From contig JADKGC010000002.1 in NCBI GenBank assembly GCA_016717205.1, forward strand, positions 124,001 to 188,000: a DNA stretch of 64,000 nucleotides, written 5' to 3'. Of this stretch, positions 8,811-18,386 are shown piece by piece. The first letter of the stretch is position 1, and every line of letters starts with the position of its first letter. Source of the stretch: Candidatus Flexifilum breve. Lineage in GTDB: Bacteria; Chloroflexota; Anaerolineae; Aggregatilineales; Phototrophicaceae. The position numbers were made by a program, and so were the translations under genes. The notes below the pieces were generated by a model that was given only the letters and a program-made list of their open reading frames with translations, searched no databases and had not been told where the DNA came from.

Positions 8811-10681
8811 AAGTGTCCTCTGGGATGCGTCTGTTCCGCGCCCCATTTATGCTGATTCTCGTGCAAATTCGGCTGCGCGATCCAGCGGATCGGCGGATTC
8901 GTGCGTTCCATCTGGTCGGCGGGCGTGATGTGCTGCATCACGTCGCTCGCCAGCCTCAGCGCCGCGTCCCATTCGTCGTGCGCCACTTCGAGGATCAGCG
9001 CGTCGTGCATGTCGAGCGCCACGCGCGACCGCATCCCCTGCGCGCGGTACGTCTCGGAAACGACCACAATCGCCCGCTTGAGCAGTTCGCTCACCCCGCC
9101 CTGACACAGGTAGTTCCACGCGACGAACGGCGTCGGCACGGCGACGGGTCGCCCCGTCCACAGCTTGAGCAGATTGGTCGCGCGCACCTGCTGCTGGGCG
9201 GCCGCGCGCATCCTGGTGACCTTGGCGAAGGCCGCGTCTTTGGCCTGAATCAGCCGCCACGCCTCCGCCTTCGCCACGCCGATGCTTTCGCCTAAGCGTT
9301 CCGCCCCCATGCCATAAGCCGTGCCATAGGTGATCTTCTTGGACATGTTGCGTAACTGCTTGCGTTCCGCAGCATCCGCGCGTTCCCACGTCGCGCCGAA
9401 ATACTGCACCGCCATCGTGCTGTGAAAGTCTTCGGCGCGGCAGGCCGCCGCGAGATTATCATCCCCGGAGATGTACGCCGCCATGACGTTTTCGGCGTTG
9501 CTGTAGTCGATCTCGACCAGCGTGAAGCCCTCATCGCCGATGGCCACGCCCGCCATCGCCGGCATCTTCCAGTTCTGCATGTGCGGGTAACTCGATGCCC
9601 GCCGCCCGGACTCGGTCGCAATGCTGACGAGGCTGTGCAGGCGCCCATCAAACGCCGCGTGATCGATCAGGCCTTCGAGCGCGGAGATCAGCCAGTCGAT
9701 TTCCAGATACGCCGCCAAATCGCGCAGTTGTTCGCTGTAGGGCTTGGCCTCTTCGAGGTACGCCTCGATCACGTGCGACCCGGTGCTCAGGTCGCCCAGT
9801 TCAACGCGCGCGCCGGGGGTCGCTTGCAGCCGTTTACGCCCCGCCCGCGTGAAAAACCACGATTTCGGGTCCCACTTGGGCAGCGGAATGCCCTTTTGCT
9901 CGTACAGATAGCGCGCCCGCGCCTGCGAACTGCCCGGCGTATCGAGGCCGTCGGCGCGCAGCCGCGCCGCGACCGTTTCGCGCTCCCCCCGCAGTTCGAC
10001 CAGCCGCTGCTCGACGAACGGCGTATTCAAGCGCATACCACGTGCCGTCATGTGGCAGTACTCGCGCAGCGCTCGGATTTCCCACTCGACCAGTTCGGGA
10101 TCGGCGGGCAAAGCGCGCTGGCGTTCGTAGATGTCGAGCGACAGGCGCGCGTCGTCCTGCGCATATTCGAGCGTGGTTTCGAGCGGCAGCAGATGCAGCT
10201 TGGTGCGCTGGCCTTTCATTTCGAGCTGGCGTTCGGGAAACGGAATGCCGAGCATCGTCGCCACGCCGAGCAGGCTGTAGCTCACGTCGATGGCCGGATG
10301 CAGCAGCCGCGCCATCGACTGCGTATCCCAGATGCGTTCCGGCGTCAGTCCGCCGGTGAGTTTGGAGAGCTGGCGCAAATCAAAGACGGCGTTATGCGCG
10401 ACGATCAGCGTCTGCCCGCTGAACAACTGCGTCAGGAACGCGCGGATCGCGTCGTCGAACGGGGCGGCGAGCGCCGTCGTCACCAGGTGATCGCCCTCGC
10501 GCCACGCCAGCCCGATCACCGTGACCGCCGCCGCATAGCTCAGGCCGTAGTCGACCTTCGGCCCGATCCCCGGCCAGCGCGTCTCCGTCTCGATGTCGAG
10601 CGCGACCACGTCCGCGCGGGCACAGCGCCGCAGCGCCGCGTGATCCGGCTCATGCGTTTCCTGAAACAGGGGTAACTGCAT
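8807..10681 (-). CDS. family-A DNA polymerase with 3'-5' exonuclease, no 5' nuclease
   Basis: 624 residues. The DnaQ-like exonuclease domain (about 20-190) keeps D29 and E31 (VALDIETE), HNAVFD and YAQDDARLS. The polymerase domain has motif A DYSNAEN (D392), motif B R444-K448-Y452-Y456 (RNMSKKITYGTAYG) and motif C MHDA (D560). The 5' nuclease domain of ordinary PolA is absent, and motif C has Ala where Pol I has Glu. The second ATG (10681) is chosen because GGAGG precedes it by 6 nt. First gene of an operon coupled to the ceramidase gene. It resembles short phage- or plasmid-type polymerases. A repair or accessory role is inference. Confidence 0.88.
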   Translation of the reverse strand: MQLPLFQETHEPDHAALRRCARADVVALDIETETRWPGIGPKVDYGLSYAAAVTVIGLAWREGDHLVTTALAAPFDDAIRAFLTQLFSGQTLIVAHNAVFDLRQLSKLTGGLTPERIWDTQSMARLLHPAIDVSYSLLGVATMLGIPFPERQLEMKGQRTKLHLLPLETTLEYAQDDARLSLDIYERQRALPADPELVEWEIRALREYCHMTARGMRLNTPFVEQRLVELRGERETVAARLRADGLDTPGSSQARARYLYEQKGIPLPKWDPKSWFFTRAGRKRLQATPGARVELGDLSTGSHVIEAYLEEAKPYSEQLRDLAAYLEIDWLISALEGLIDHAAFDGRLHSLVSIATESGRRASSYPHMQNWKMPAMAGVAIGDEGFTLVEIDYSNAENVMAAYISGDDNLAAACRAEDFHSTMAVQYFGATWERADAAERKQLRNMSKKITYGTAYGMGAERLGESIGVAKAEAWRLIQAKDAAFAKVTRMRAAAQQQVRATNLLKLWTGRPVAVPTPFVAWNYLCQGGVSELLKRAIVVVSETYRAQGMRSRVALDMHDALILEVAHDEWDAALRLASDVMQHITPADQMERTNPPIRWIAQPNLHENQHKWGAEQTHPRGHL

Positions 10682-10835
10682 ACCCACCTCCATACCCCGA
10701 AAACTAGCACGGATTTTCCATTTTCACAACTCAGCCGCCGGATCAGGCCGTCCACGAAAATAAAGAGTGAAATTTCATGTACAATAGACATACGCTGATA
10801 ATCAGCCGCCACTTGATGAACGTGTTTGAGGTAGC

Positions 10836-13800
10836 ATGACCAATTCGACCCCGCCCCGCGATTCGAACGGCAACTCACCTTTCTACCAGATGCTTTCACA
10901 GGATGGCGCGCTGGGCCGCCTCGTCCGCGACTTTGACTGGACGCAGACGCCTCTCGGCCCTATCGACCAGTGGCCGCAAAGTTTGCAGACGGCGGTCAGC
11001 ATCTGCATGTTTTCGCGCTTCCCCATCCTCATCTGGTGGGGGCCGGAGATGATCAAAATCTACAATGATGCCTATCGGCCAATTCTCGGCACGAAGCATC
11101 CGCACGCGCTCGGTCAGCCGGGGCGCGCCGTCTGGGGGGAGATCTGGCATATCATCGGTCCGATGCTGGAAAGCGTGCTGCAGGACGGTCAAGCGACCTG
11201 GTCTCACGATCAACTGCTGGTGATGTATCGACACGGCTACACCGAAGAGACCTATTTTACCTTCTCCTACAGCCCCATCCTCGACGAAACCGGAAAAGTG
11301 GGCGGTATTTTCACCGCCGTCACCGAAACGACCGGGCGCGTGATCGGCGAGCGCCGCCTCAAAACGCTGCATGATCTCGGCGAACGCGCCACCGAAGGCA
11401 AGACCGCCGCGGAAGCCTGCCGCATCGCCGCCGCCGTGCTCCAGGCCAATCAACTGGATGTGCCGTTCGCGCTGGTGTACCTGCTGGATGACAGCGGCAG
11501 CCACGCACGCCTCGTCAGCCACAGCGGCGTCACGGTCCCGTCCGCCTTTGCCCCGGCGGCCATCGACCTCACCGCCAGTCGCCCACCGTGGCCGCTGGCG
11601 CAGACCCCGGCGACCGATCAGCCGCTCATGGTCGAAAACCTGCCCGCGCTGTTCGACACCGTCCCGTCCGGCCCGTGGGCGGACGCACCTACTCAAGCGT
11701 GTGTGCTGCCCATCGCCGCTTCCGGGCATACGCGGGTGCTCGGGTTCCTCATCGTCGGCGTGAGTCCGTACCTCCGACTCGACGACGATTACTGCCACTT
11801 CTTCGCGCTGATCGTCAATCACATCGAAGCCGCCATCGCCAATGCGCGCGCCTATGACGAGGAACGGCGGCGCGCCGAAGCCCTCGCCGAAATTGACCAT
11901 GCACGCACCGAATTCTTCAGCAACGTGAGCCACGAACTGCGCACACCGCTCACGCTCATGCTCAACCCGCTGCAAGAGATCGCGGCGCACGCCGACGCGC
12001 TCCCGCAAGCGCAGCGCGAGAATTTAGCGGTCGCCTACCGCAACAGCCTGCGCCTGCTCAAGCTGGTCAACACCCTGCTCGACTTTGCGCGCATTCAGGC
12101 GAACCGCATTCACGCCGCCTTCGAGCCGACGGATCTCGCGCTCTACACCACCGATCTCGCCAGCAGTTTTCGCACGGTGATCGAACGCGCGGGGCTGTAC
12201 CTGCACATCGACTGCCCGCCGCTCCCCGAACCGGTCTATGTGGACCGCGACATGTGGGAAAAAATCATCCTCAACCTGCTCTCGAACGCCTTCAAGTTCA
12301 CGTTTGCGGGCGGCATCACCGTCGCGCTGCGGGATGGTGGTCACGCGGCGATCCTGCGCGTACAGGACACGGGGATCGGCATTGCCGAAGCGGATCAACC
12401 GTATATCTTCGACCGTTTCTACCGCATTCGCGGATCGCGCGCCCGCACCCATGAAGGTTCTGGCATCGGCCTCGCGCTCGTCGCGGAGCTGGTGCGCTTT
12501 CAGGGCGGCAGCATCGACGTGAACAGTACGCCAAACGAGGGGACGCTCTTCACCGTCCTGCTGCCCTACGGCACGGCGCATCTGCCGCCGGAACAGGTCG
12601 GCGCGGCGCGCATCCTCTCCACGCTGCCGACCGGTTCGGCCTCGTATACGCAGGAAGCGCTGCGCTGGTTGGCTGAAACCGAACTCGACAACGTGCGCAC
12701 CCTCGGGATGGACAGCGCCACGCCGGCCACGCCAACCGCACCCGGCACCTCCGGCGGAGCGACGGTGCTGGTCATCGACGACAACGCCGACATGCGCGAC
12801 TATCTCAAGCGCCTGCTGGAACCGCGTTTCACCGTCATCACCGCGCCCGATGGCGTCATCGGTCTGGAGCGGATCTACTCTTCCCGGCCAGACCTGGTGT
12901 TAGCCGATGTCATGATGCCGCGCCTCGACGGCTTCGCTCTGCTGCAGACGGTGCGAACGGATTTGCGACTGCGCACGCTGCCGATCATTCTGCTCTCGGC
13001 GCGGGCGGGCGAAGAGTCACGCGTCGAAGGCTTGCGGGCGGGCGCAGACGATTACATGGTCAAGCCGTTTTCCGCGCGGGAACTGCTGGCGCGCGTGGAC
13101 GCGCAGCTGCAGCTAGCACGACTGCGGCTCGAAACCCGCACGACCGTCGAAAACATGATCGACAGCATCGCCGACCCCTTCTACGCGGTGGATCACGACT
13201 GGCGCTTCACCTATGTCAATCAGCGCGCGCTCGAAATGTGGCGCAAAACGCGCGATGACCTGATCGGTCAGCAGATTTGGGTGGCCTTCCCTCAAATCAC
13301 GCAGACATCCGCTTATAGTGAAATGCGCCGCGCGGTTGAAGAACGACACGCCATCGCCTTCGAGACGTATTCGGCCTTCCTCGGGCGCTGGGTCGAAATT
13401 AATCTCTATCCCAGCGTAACCGGGCTGGCCGTATACTTCCGCGATATCGACGGGCGCAAACGCATTGAACAGGCGCTGCTCAACAGCGAACACCGCCTGC
13501 GCGCCATGTTTGATCAGGCGGCGGTTGGCATCGTCCTCGTGAGCCTCGACGACATTCGCATCCTCGAAGCGAACCCCGGTTACTGTGCGATTCTCGGCTA
13601 CACGCAGGAGGAGATCGTCGGCCTGACGATCAAAGACCTCACCCATCCCGACGACTACACCACCGATATCGACCTCGCCAACCAGTTGATCCGGGGCAAA
13701 ATCCCCTACTACACGCTGGAAAAACGCTACTGGCATAAAGACGGCAGCGTGATCTGGGTGCGACTGACGAGCTCGCTGGTGCAGATGTCGTCCGACCAGC

Positions 13801-16391
13801 CGAGTTATCTGCTCGGCATCGTCGAAGACATCAGTCAGCGCAAACGCGCTGAAGCCGCCGCGCAGATCGCGCAGACGAAACTTGACGCCGAACAGCAGCG
13901 CATCATCGACATTTTCGAGAGCATTTCCGACGCCTTCACCGCGCTGGATCGGGACTACCGGTACACCTTCCTCAACTCGCAGGGGATTGAGCTCACGCAA
14001 AGAATGTCCGGCAAAGCGCCAGACGATCTGATCGGCAGATCAGTGTGGGATGTGTTCCCTGGCTCGTATGACAGCGTGTTCGGTGAAACCTACCGCCACG
14101 TCATGACCGAAGGTGTCTCCCGGCAGTTCACCGCCAGCATCCCACCCCTCAACGCCTGGTTTGATGTGCGCGTCTACCCGGCGAAGGATGGCCTCTCGAT
14201 CTACTTCGCCGATGTGACTGAGCAGCAGAACACCCGCAATGCCCTGCGCGACGCCGAAGAACGTCTGCGCACCATGATCGACAGCGCGAAGGATTACGCC
14301 ATTTTCGCGCTGGACGCCGAAGGGCGTGTAATGACGTGGAACGCCGGGGCGGAGCGCGTCTTCGGCTATCAGGAAGCGGACATCCTGAGCGTGGATCGGT
14401 CGATCCTGTTCACGCCCGAAGATCGCGCGGCGGGCATCCCTGGGGACGAACTCCAGCGCGCCATCGATACGGGCTATGCCGAAAGCGAACGCTGGCATCT
14501 GCGCAAGGACGGCAGTCGCTTCTATTCGAGCGGCACGATTCGCACCATTCGCGATGATGCCGGCACGCTCAAAGGCTTCACCAAAATCGCGCGGGACGCG
14601 ACCGAGCGCAAGCTCGCCGAAGACCGCACCGAGATTTTGCAGCAGATCGCCGCCGAACTATCCGCGCAGCTCACGCGCGAGGACATGGCCGCCAGCATCA
14701 TCGCGGCCATCCCCAAGGTCGTGGGCGAGTCGTATGCGTCGATTTTCCTGCTGAACGCCGAAGCGGGCTGGCTGGAAAGCCTCTCGATGCGCGGGCTCTC
14801 CGCCGAAGACCAAGCCCGGTTCCTCCATCTGGAAATCTCCGAACGCACCTTGGCGACCGATACAGCGCGCGAAGACCACATGATTTGGATCGGCTCACAG
14901 TCGGCCTACCTCGAACGTTACCCGCATCTGCAGGAATCGATTGTGCACTACGATGTGCATGGGGCGTGGAGCGTGCCGCTCAAGCTGGACGAGCAGGTGC
15001 TCGGCGTCATCAGCATTTTGTTTCACTATCCCAAAACGCTCACCCGGCAGGAACAGGATTTGCTGACGGCGATTGCGCACCTGTGCGCGCAGGCGCTCCA
15101 GCGGGCGCAGTTGTTCCAGGCGGAACAGACAGCGCGGCAGGAAGCCGCCCTGCGCGCCGAACGCCTGAGCCGCCTGCAAGCCGTGACCGCGCGGCTCTCG
15201 CAGGCGCTCACCATTGACGAAGTGGCGCGCGCCGTCGTCGATGAAACCGTGCATCTTATGGGCGCGAGCACGGGCGGCCTCAATCTGCTGGATGACGACG
15301 ATAACTTTCTGGTCATCTATAACGGAATCCCCAAGCTCACCACGGCTGAACAACGCCAGTGGGCGCGCTTCCCCGCCGATCCTGAGTTGATGGCCACGCA
15401 GGTAGTTCGCCGCGGCGAGCCGCTGTGGTTCGCCTCCGGTGCGGACGTGGTCGCCGCCTTTCCCATCCTCGCGCAGTTCGCCGAGCTCTACCCCGGCGCA
15501 TGGGCGATGATGCCCCTCATCGTCGACAAGCGTCCGATTGGCACGATGGGGTTCACGTTTCCCGAACGCCGCGACTTCCCGCAGGAAGACCGCGACTTTC
15601 TCATGGCGCTCGCCTACCAATGCAGCCAGGCGATTGAACGCGCGCGGCTCTACGAGATCGAAGCGCGCGCGCGGCAGGTGGCTGAAGAAGCCGACGCGCT
15701 CAAAATGCGTTTCCTCGGCATGGTCTCGCACGAGCTGCGCACGCCGCTCGCCTCAATCAAAGGCTTCGCCGGGACGCTGCTGGCGACCGACATCACCTTT
15801 AGCCCGGAACAGCAGCACCAGTTCCTCAACGTGATCGACACCGAAACCGACCGCCTCACCAGTCTGGTCGATCAACTGCTGGATCTCTCGCGGTTGCAAT
15901 CGGGCACGCTGCGCATCGAACCAACGCCGATCAGTATCAACGCCATCTTCGACGGCGTGCTCATCCAGTTTCACACGCTGACCGCGGATCATTATCTGCG
16001 CATCGACATCCCCGACGGCGTGCCGCCGCTGCGCGCCGATGCCCAGCGCATCGGGCAGGTGCTGGTCAATCTGGTGGGCAACGCGGTCAAGTTCTCGCCG
16101 CCCGCCACGCCCATCACCATCACCGTGGTGCCGCAGGCCAACGCCGTGCAGGTGGACGTGCACGACGAAGGCGTCGGCATTCCGCCGGAGGAACGCGAAA
16201 AGGTGTTTGAGGCGTTCCGGCAAATCGAGCGCAAGGGTGCCAGCTATCGCCCGGGCGCCGGGCTTGGCTTGGCGATCTGCAAGAGCATTATCGAAGCGCA
16301 CGGCGGGCGCATCTGGATTCAGGATCCAGCCGCGGGGACGACCATCTCGTTCCGCCTGCCCATCGTCAGCCCCGGTGTCGACCGGGGCTGA
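10836..16391 (+). CDS. giant hybrid histidine kinase with two kinase cores
   Basis: 1851 residues with no membrane segment. Domains in order: PAS-like (30-170), GAF (175-340), HisKA with H366 (NVSHELRTPLT) and HATPase_c (to about 580), receiver with D691 (LVLADVMMPRLDG), four PAS domains (about 770-870, 885-1005, 1020-1130, 1140-1260), GAF (1270-1430), GAF (1450-1610), HisKA with H1632 (MVSHELRTPLAS) and HATPase_c (1730-1845). The internal receiver can take phosphate from either core, and the C-terminal core probably signals to the receivers encoded next. A hairpin overlaps the stop. Ligands are unknown; PAS and GAF domains suggest small-molecule, redox or light input. Confidence 0.92.
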   Translation: MTNSTPPRDSNGNSPFYQMLSQDGALGRLVRDFDWTQTPLGPIDQWPQSLQTAVSICMFSRFPILIWWGPEMIKIYNDAYRPILGTKHPHALGQPGRAVWGEIWHIIGPMLESVLQDGQATWSHDQLLVMYRHGYTEETYFTFSYSPILDETGKVGGIFTAVTETTGRVIGERRLKTLHDLGERATEGKTAAEACRIAAAVLQANQLDVPFALVYLLDDSGSHARLVSHSGVTVPSAFAPAAIDLTASRPPWPLAQTPATDQPLMVENLPALFDTVPSGPWADAPTQACVLPIAASGHTRVLGFLIVGVSPYLRLDDDYCHFFALIVNHIEAAIANARAYDEERRRAEALAEIDHARTEFFSNVSHELRTPLTLMLNPLQEIAAHADALPQAQRENLAVAYRNSLRLLKLVNTLLDFARIQANRIHAAFEPTDLALYTTDLASSFRTVIERAGLYLHIDCPPLPEPVYVDRDMWEKIILNLLSNAFKFTFAGGITVALRDGGHAAILRVQDTGIGIAEADQPYIFDRFYRIRGSRARTHEGSGIGLALVAELVRFQGGSIDVNSTPNEGTLFTVLLPYGTAHLPPEQVGAARILSTLPTGSASYTQEALRWLAETELDNVRTLGMDSATPATPTAPGTSGGATVLVIDDNADMRDYLKRLLEPRFTVITAPDGVIGLERIYSSRPDLVLADVMMPRLDGFALLQTVRTDLRLRTLPIILLSARAGEESRVEGLRAGADDYMVKPFSARELLARVDAQLQLARLRLETRTTVENMIDSIADPFYAVDHDWRFTYVNQRALEMWRKTRDDLIGQQIWVAFPQITQTSAYSEMRRAVEERHAIAFETYSAFLGRWVEINLYPSVTGLAVYFRDIDGRKRIEQALLNSEHRLRAMFDQAAVGIVLVSLDDIRILEANPGYCAILGYTQEEIVGLTIKDLTHPDDYTTDIDLANQLIRGKIPYYTLEKRYWHKDGSVIWVRLTSSLVQMSSDQPSYLLGIVEDISQRKRAEAAAQIAQTKLDAEQQRIIDIFESISDAFTALDRDYRYTFLNSQGIELTQRMSGKAPDDLIGRSVWDVFPGSYDSVFGETYRHVMTEGVSRQFTASIPPLNAWFDVRVYPAKDGLSIYFADVTEQQNTRNALRDAEERLRTMIDSAKDYAIFALDAEGRVMTWNAGAERVFGYQEADILSVDRSILFTPEDRAAGIPGDELQRAIDTGYAESERWHLRKDGSRFYSSGTIRTIRDDAGTLKGFTKIARDATERKLAEDRTEILQQIAAELSAQLTREDMAASIIAAIPKVVGESYASIFLLNAEAGWLESLSMRGLSAEDQARFLHLEISERTLATDTAREDHMIWIGSQSAYLERYPHLQESIVHYDVHGAWSVPLKLDEQVLGVISILFHYPKTLTRQEQDLLTAIAHLCAQALQRAQLFQAEQTARQEAALRAERLSRLQAVTARLSQALTIDEVARAVVDETVHLMGASTGGLNLLDDDDNFLVIYNGIPKLTTAEQRQWARFPADPELMATQVVRRGEPLWFASGADVVAAFPILAQFAELYPGAWAMMPLIVDKRPIGTMGFTFPERRDFPQEDRDFLMALAYQCSQAIERARLYEIEARARQVAEEADALKMRFLGMVSHELRTPLASIKGFAGTLLATDITFSPEQQHQFLNVIDTETDRLTSLVDQLLDLSRLQSGTLRIEPTPISINAIFDGVLIQFHTLTADHYLRIDIPDGVPPLRADAQRIGQVLVNLVGNAVKFSPPATPITITVVPQANAVQVDVHDEGVGIPPEEREKVFEAFRQIERKGASYRPGAGLGLAICKSIIEAHGGRIWIQDPAAGTTISFRLPIVSPGVDRG
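16367..16390 (+). terminator. hairpin spanning the end of the hybrid kinase gene
   Basis: Perfect 10-bp arms CAGCCCCGGT and ACCGGGGCTG around a GTCG loop, with the stop codon in the right arm. No U-run follows. It is more likely an mRNA-stability or attenuation element between the kinase and receiver genes than a full terminator. Confidence 0.45.
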
Positions 16392-16446
16392 GAAGTTAAA
16401 GCTACCTTATGAAAACTCTAGCAGCTGAATCGTTCAGGGGTGAACC

Positions 16447-16812
16447 ATGGTATACTCCGTTGTAGTGATCGAGGATGAGGTGAACATTCGCCTGTTTGTG
16501 ACGGCGAATTTGCGCGCTCGCGGCTATTCGGTCTTCGAGGCGGGAACCGGGACGGAAGGGCTGGAGTTGATCCGCAGTGCTCGGCCTGATCTCCTCATCC
16601 TGGATATGTTTCTGCCGGATATTTCTGGCTGGGACGTTTTGCAGGCGATGACCGAAGACGACCGGATGCGGGCCACCCCCGTCCTGTTGATGACGGCGGC
16701 GCTTCCGAGTAAAGACGAAAGTGCGTATCCCAATGTCGTTCAGCGGGTGGTCAAGCCCGCTAGTTTGACGACCCTGCTTTCAGCCGTTCAGGCAGCGCTT
16801 GCAGCCCATTAA
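16447..16812 (+). CDS. single-domain response regulator (CheY-like)
   Basis: 121 residues, receiver domain only. The acidic pocket is E9-D10-E11, the phosphoacceptor is D53 (LLILDMFLPD), and the conserved Thr and Lys sit in LLMTAA and RVVKPAS. There is no output domain, so it probably relays phosphate or acts through protein binding. It is 56 bp after the giant kinase gene in the same direction, and is its likely target. Confidence 0.9.
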   Translation: MVYSVVVIEDEVNIRLFVTANLRARGYSVFEAGTGTEGLELIRSARPDLLILDMFLPDISGWDVLQAMTEDDRMRATPVLLMTAALPSKDESAYPNVVQRVVKPASLTTLLSAVQAALAAH

Positions 16813-16869
16813 CCCGTAGGCGTGACCGACAACGTTACCGTAAGACGATTTCCTCACGGGGGACTACCG

Positions 16870-17259
16870 ATGCGCGCATTGGTGATTGAAGATGATATCC
16901 ACACCGTTCGTTTGATTTCAGAACTGCTCGCGGCGCTGCGCTTCGATTGTGTCCACACCGACAATCTGGTGGAAGCCATGTCGGTATTGGAACAGGACGC
17001 CGAAATCGGGCTGGTCACGCTGGATGTGTTTCTACCGGGGCTGCAAGGGACCAAGCTGCTGCAGTTCCTGCACGAGCGGTTCCCGCACATCAAAGTGCTG
17101 CTGGTGAGCGCGCACGTTGCCGATCTCGCGGCGGACAACGATCCGCTCATCGCCGCCCTGCCCAAGCTGGCCAAACCCTTCCGCCAGTCTGATTTCCGTG
17201 AAGCGATTCAGGCGCTCGGACTCAGTTCTTCGACCTCGCGGTCAGGCAGCGCCCGCTGA
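16870..17259 (+). CDS. single-domain response regulator
   Basis: 129 residues from the ATG at 16870, which follows GGGGGA. The GTG at 16822 would add 16 atypical residues. Receiver motifs are E7-D8-D9, phosphoacceptor D52 (LVTLDVFLPGLQG), LLVSAH and KLAKPF. It lacks an output domain. It follows the other receiver by 57 bp, and its end overlaps the convergent short kinase gene by 52 nt. Confidence 0.88.
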   Translation: MRALVIEDDIHTVRLISELLAALRFDCVHTDNLVEAMSVLEQDAEIGLVTLDVFLPGLQGTKLLQFLHERFPHIKVLLVSAHVADLAADNDPLIAALPKLAKPFRQSDFREAIQALGLSSSTSRSGSAR

Positions 17260-18146
17260 GCGACCGGCAGGGTGAACGCCAGCGTCGTCCCACCCTGCGG
17301 GTTATCTTCAATCCACAGCACGCCGCCATGCCGTTCGACAAACGCTTTGGAGATGGGCAGTTCCAGCCCGAGGCTTTTGCGTTTGCTCTGCCCATTGCTC
17401 AGGAGTACCTGATAGGGCAGAAACGCCCGCGCACGCACTTCGGGCGGCAGGCCAGCACCGTGATCCGCGACATTCACCCGCAAATAATCCGTTTCCGCCT
17501 GCGCGGAGATCAAAATCGGCGTACCGTTCGGCGTGTACACCGCGACACTGCCCACCAGATTGAGCAGCACCTGCTCCACGCGCCGCCGATCCACCTTGAC
17601 CGGAGGTAAATCGGGCGCGACTTCCATTTGCAGCGCGTGGTCATGGGCGAGCACCCGCAGGCGCGGTTCCAACCCGGCGGTGATCGCCGCCAGCGATGCA
17701 TCTTCAAATAAAAAGCTTAGGCTGCCATCCTGCAGCCGCGACCAATCCATCAAATGATCGAGGTAGCCGCTCATGCGCTGCGCTTCAACATCGATAATTT
17801 CGATGAACTGCCGCTGCGCGCTCGGCTCAAACTGCATGTCATCAGCCAGCAGTGTGCTCGAAAAACCGAGGATCGACGTGAGGGGTGAACGCAGTTCATG
17901 CGCCACTTTACCGAGCACATCCGTTTTGATGACGGGTTCCGGTTCGGGGGTGGGCTGAGCTTCCAGCCGTTCCAACACGCTGTTGACACTTTTAAGCGCA
18001 ATTTCAAACGCATCTGACATGCCAAACGAATGGCTTCTCAGAATCGGCGGCAAGAGTTCATTGCGAGCCTGAGTCTGCGCTTCGTCATTCATCTCACGCA
18101 AGAAGGCGAGCAATTGGCGAAGCTCGTCAGAAATATCATCTGGCAT
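17208..18146 (-). CDS. soluble histidine kinase (HisKA-HATPase)
   Basis: 312 residues. The N-terminal 70 residues are helical with no recognised sensor domain. HisKA has H83 (KVAHELRSPLTS) and HATPase_c runs from about 170 to 300 (LLNLVGSVAVYTPNG, DHGAGLPPE). The N box has S-V-A where N-A-x is usual, so ATP binding may be weaker. No membrane segment. Its position beside two receiver genes suggests one module with the giant kinase. It could add phosphate to the shared receivers or remove it. Confidence 0.85.
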   Translation of the reverse strand: MPDDISDELRQLLAFLREMNDEAQTQARNELLPPILRSHSFGMSDAFEIALKSVNSVLERLEAQPTPEPEPVIKTDVLGKVAHELRSPLTSILGFSSTLLADDMQFEPSAQRQFIEIIDVEAQRMSGYLDHLMDWSRLQDGSLSFLFEDASLAAITAGLEPRLRVLAHDHALQMEVAPDLPPVKVDRRRVEQVLLNLVGSVAVYTPNGTPILISAQAETDYLRVNVADHGAGLPPEVRARAFLPYQVLLSNGQSKRKSLGLELPISKAFVERHGGVLWIEDNPQGGTTLAFTLPVAQRALPDREVEELSPSA

Positions 18147-18184
18147 GTGAATATGTCCTGACCTGTGTCAACACTACATTTTGC

Positions 18185-18190
18185 ATTATA
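18185..18190 (-). promoter_or_regulatory. candidate extended -10 for the short kinase gene
   Basis: On the minus strand the sequence reads TGCTATAAT, a perfect extended -10, about 40 nt before the ATG. No good -35 is present. Confidence 0.4.
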
Positions 18191-18294
18191 GCACTAAAAA
18201 TTACAGTGTGTGGATTCCCATAGTCCTAAGGATATCACGCCCACCACAGCGATTATGCACAAAGTCTCCCACTTCTGGTCTGTGCAACGATTTA

Positions 18295-18323
18295 TTGACA
18301 TAACGTTGCTTTGATGAAATAAT
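18295..18323 (+). promoter_or_regulatory. strong promoter of the Opp/DUF917 operon
   Basis: TTGACA (18295-18300), a 17-bp spacer and AATAAT (18318-18323), giving a predicted leader of about 57 nt before the first ABC gene. Confidence 0.65.
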
Positions 18324-18386
18324 CCGTGCGTACATGCTCTTGTCAGCAATAGTTAGTGCAGAGTGCCCGCAAAGGACAGCCTTACC

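Noticed and set aside
9422..10675. A 417-codon plus-strand frame
   Set aside because: Antisense to the polymerase gene; the composition is Arg/Gln-rich.
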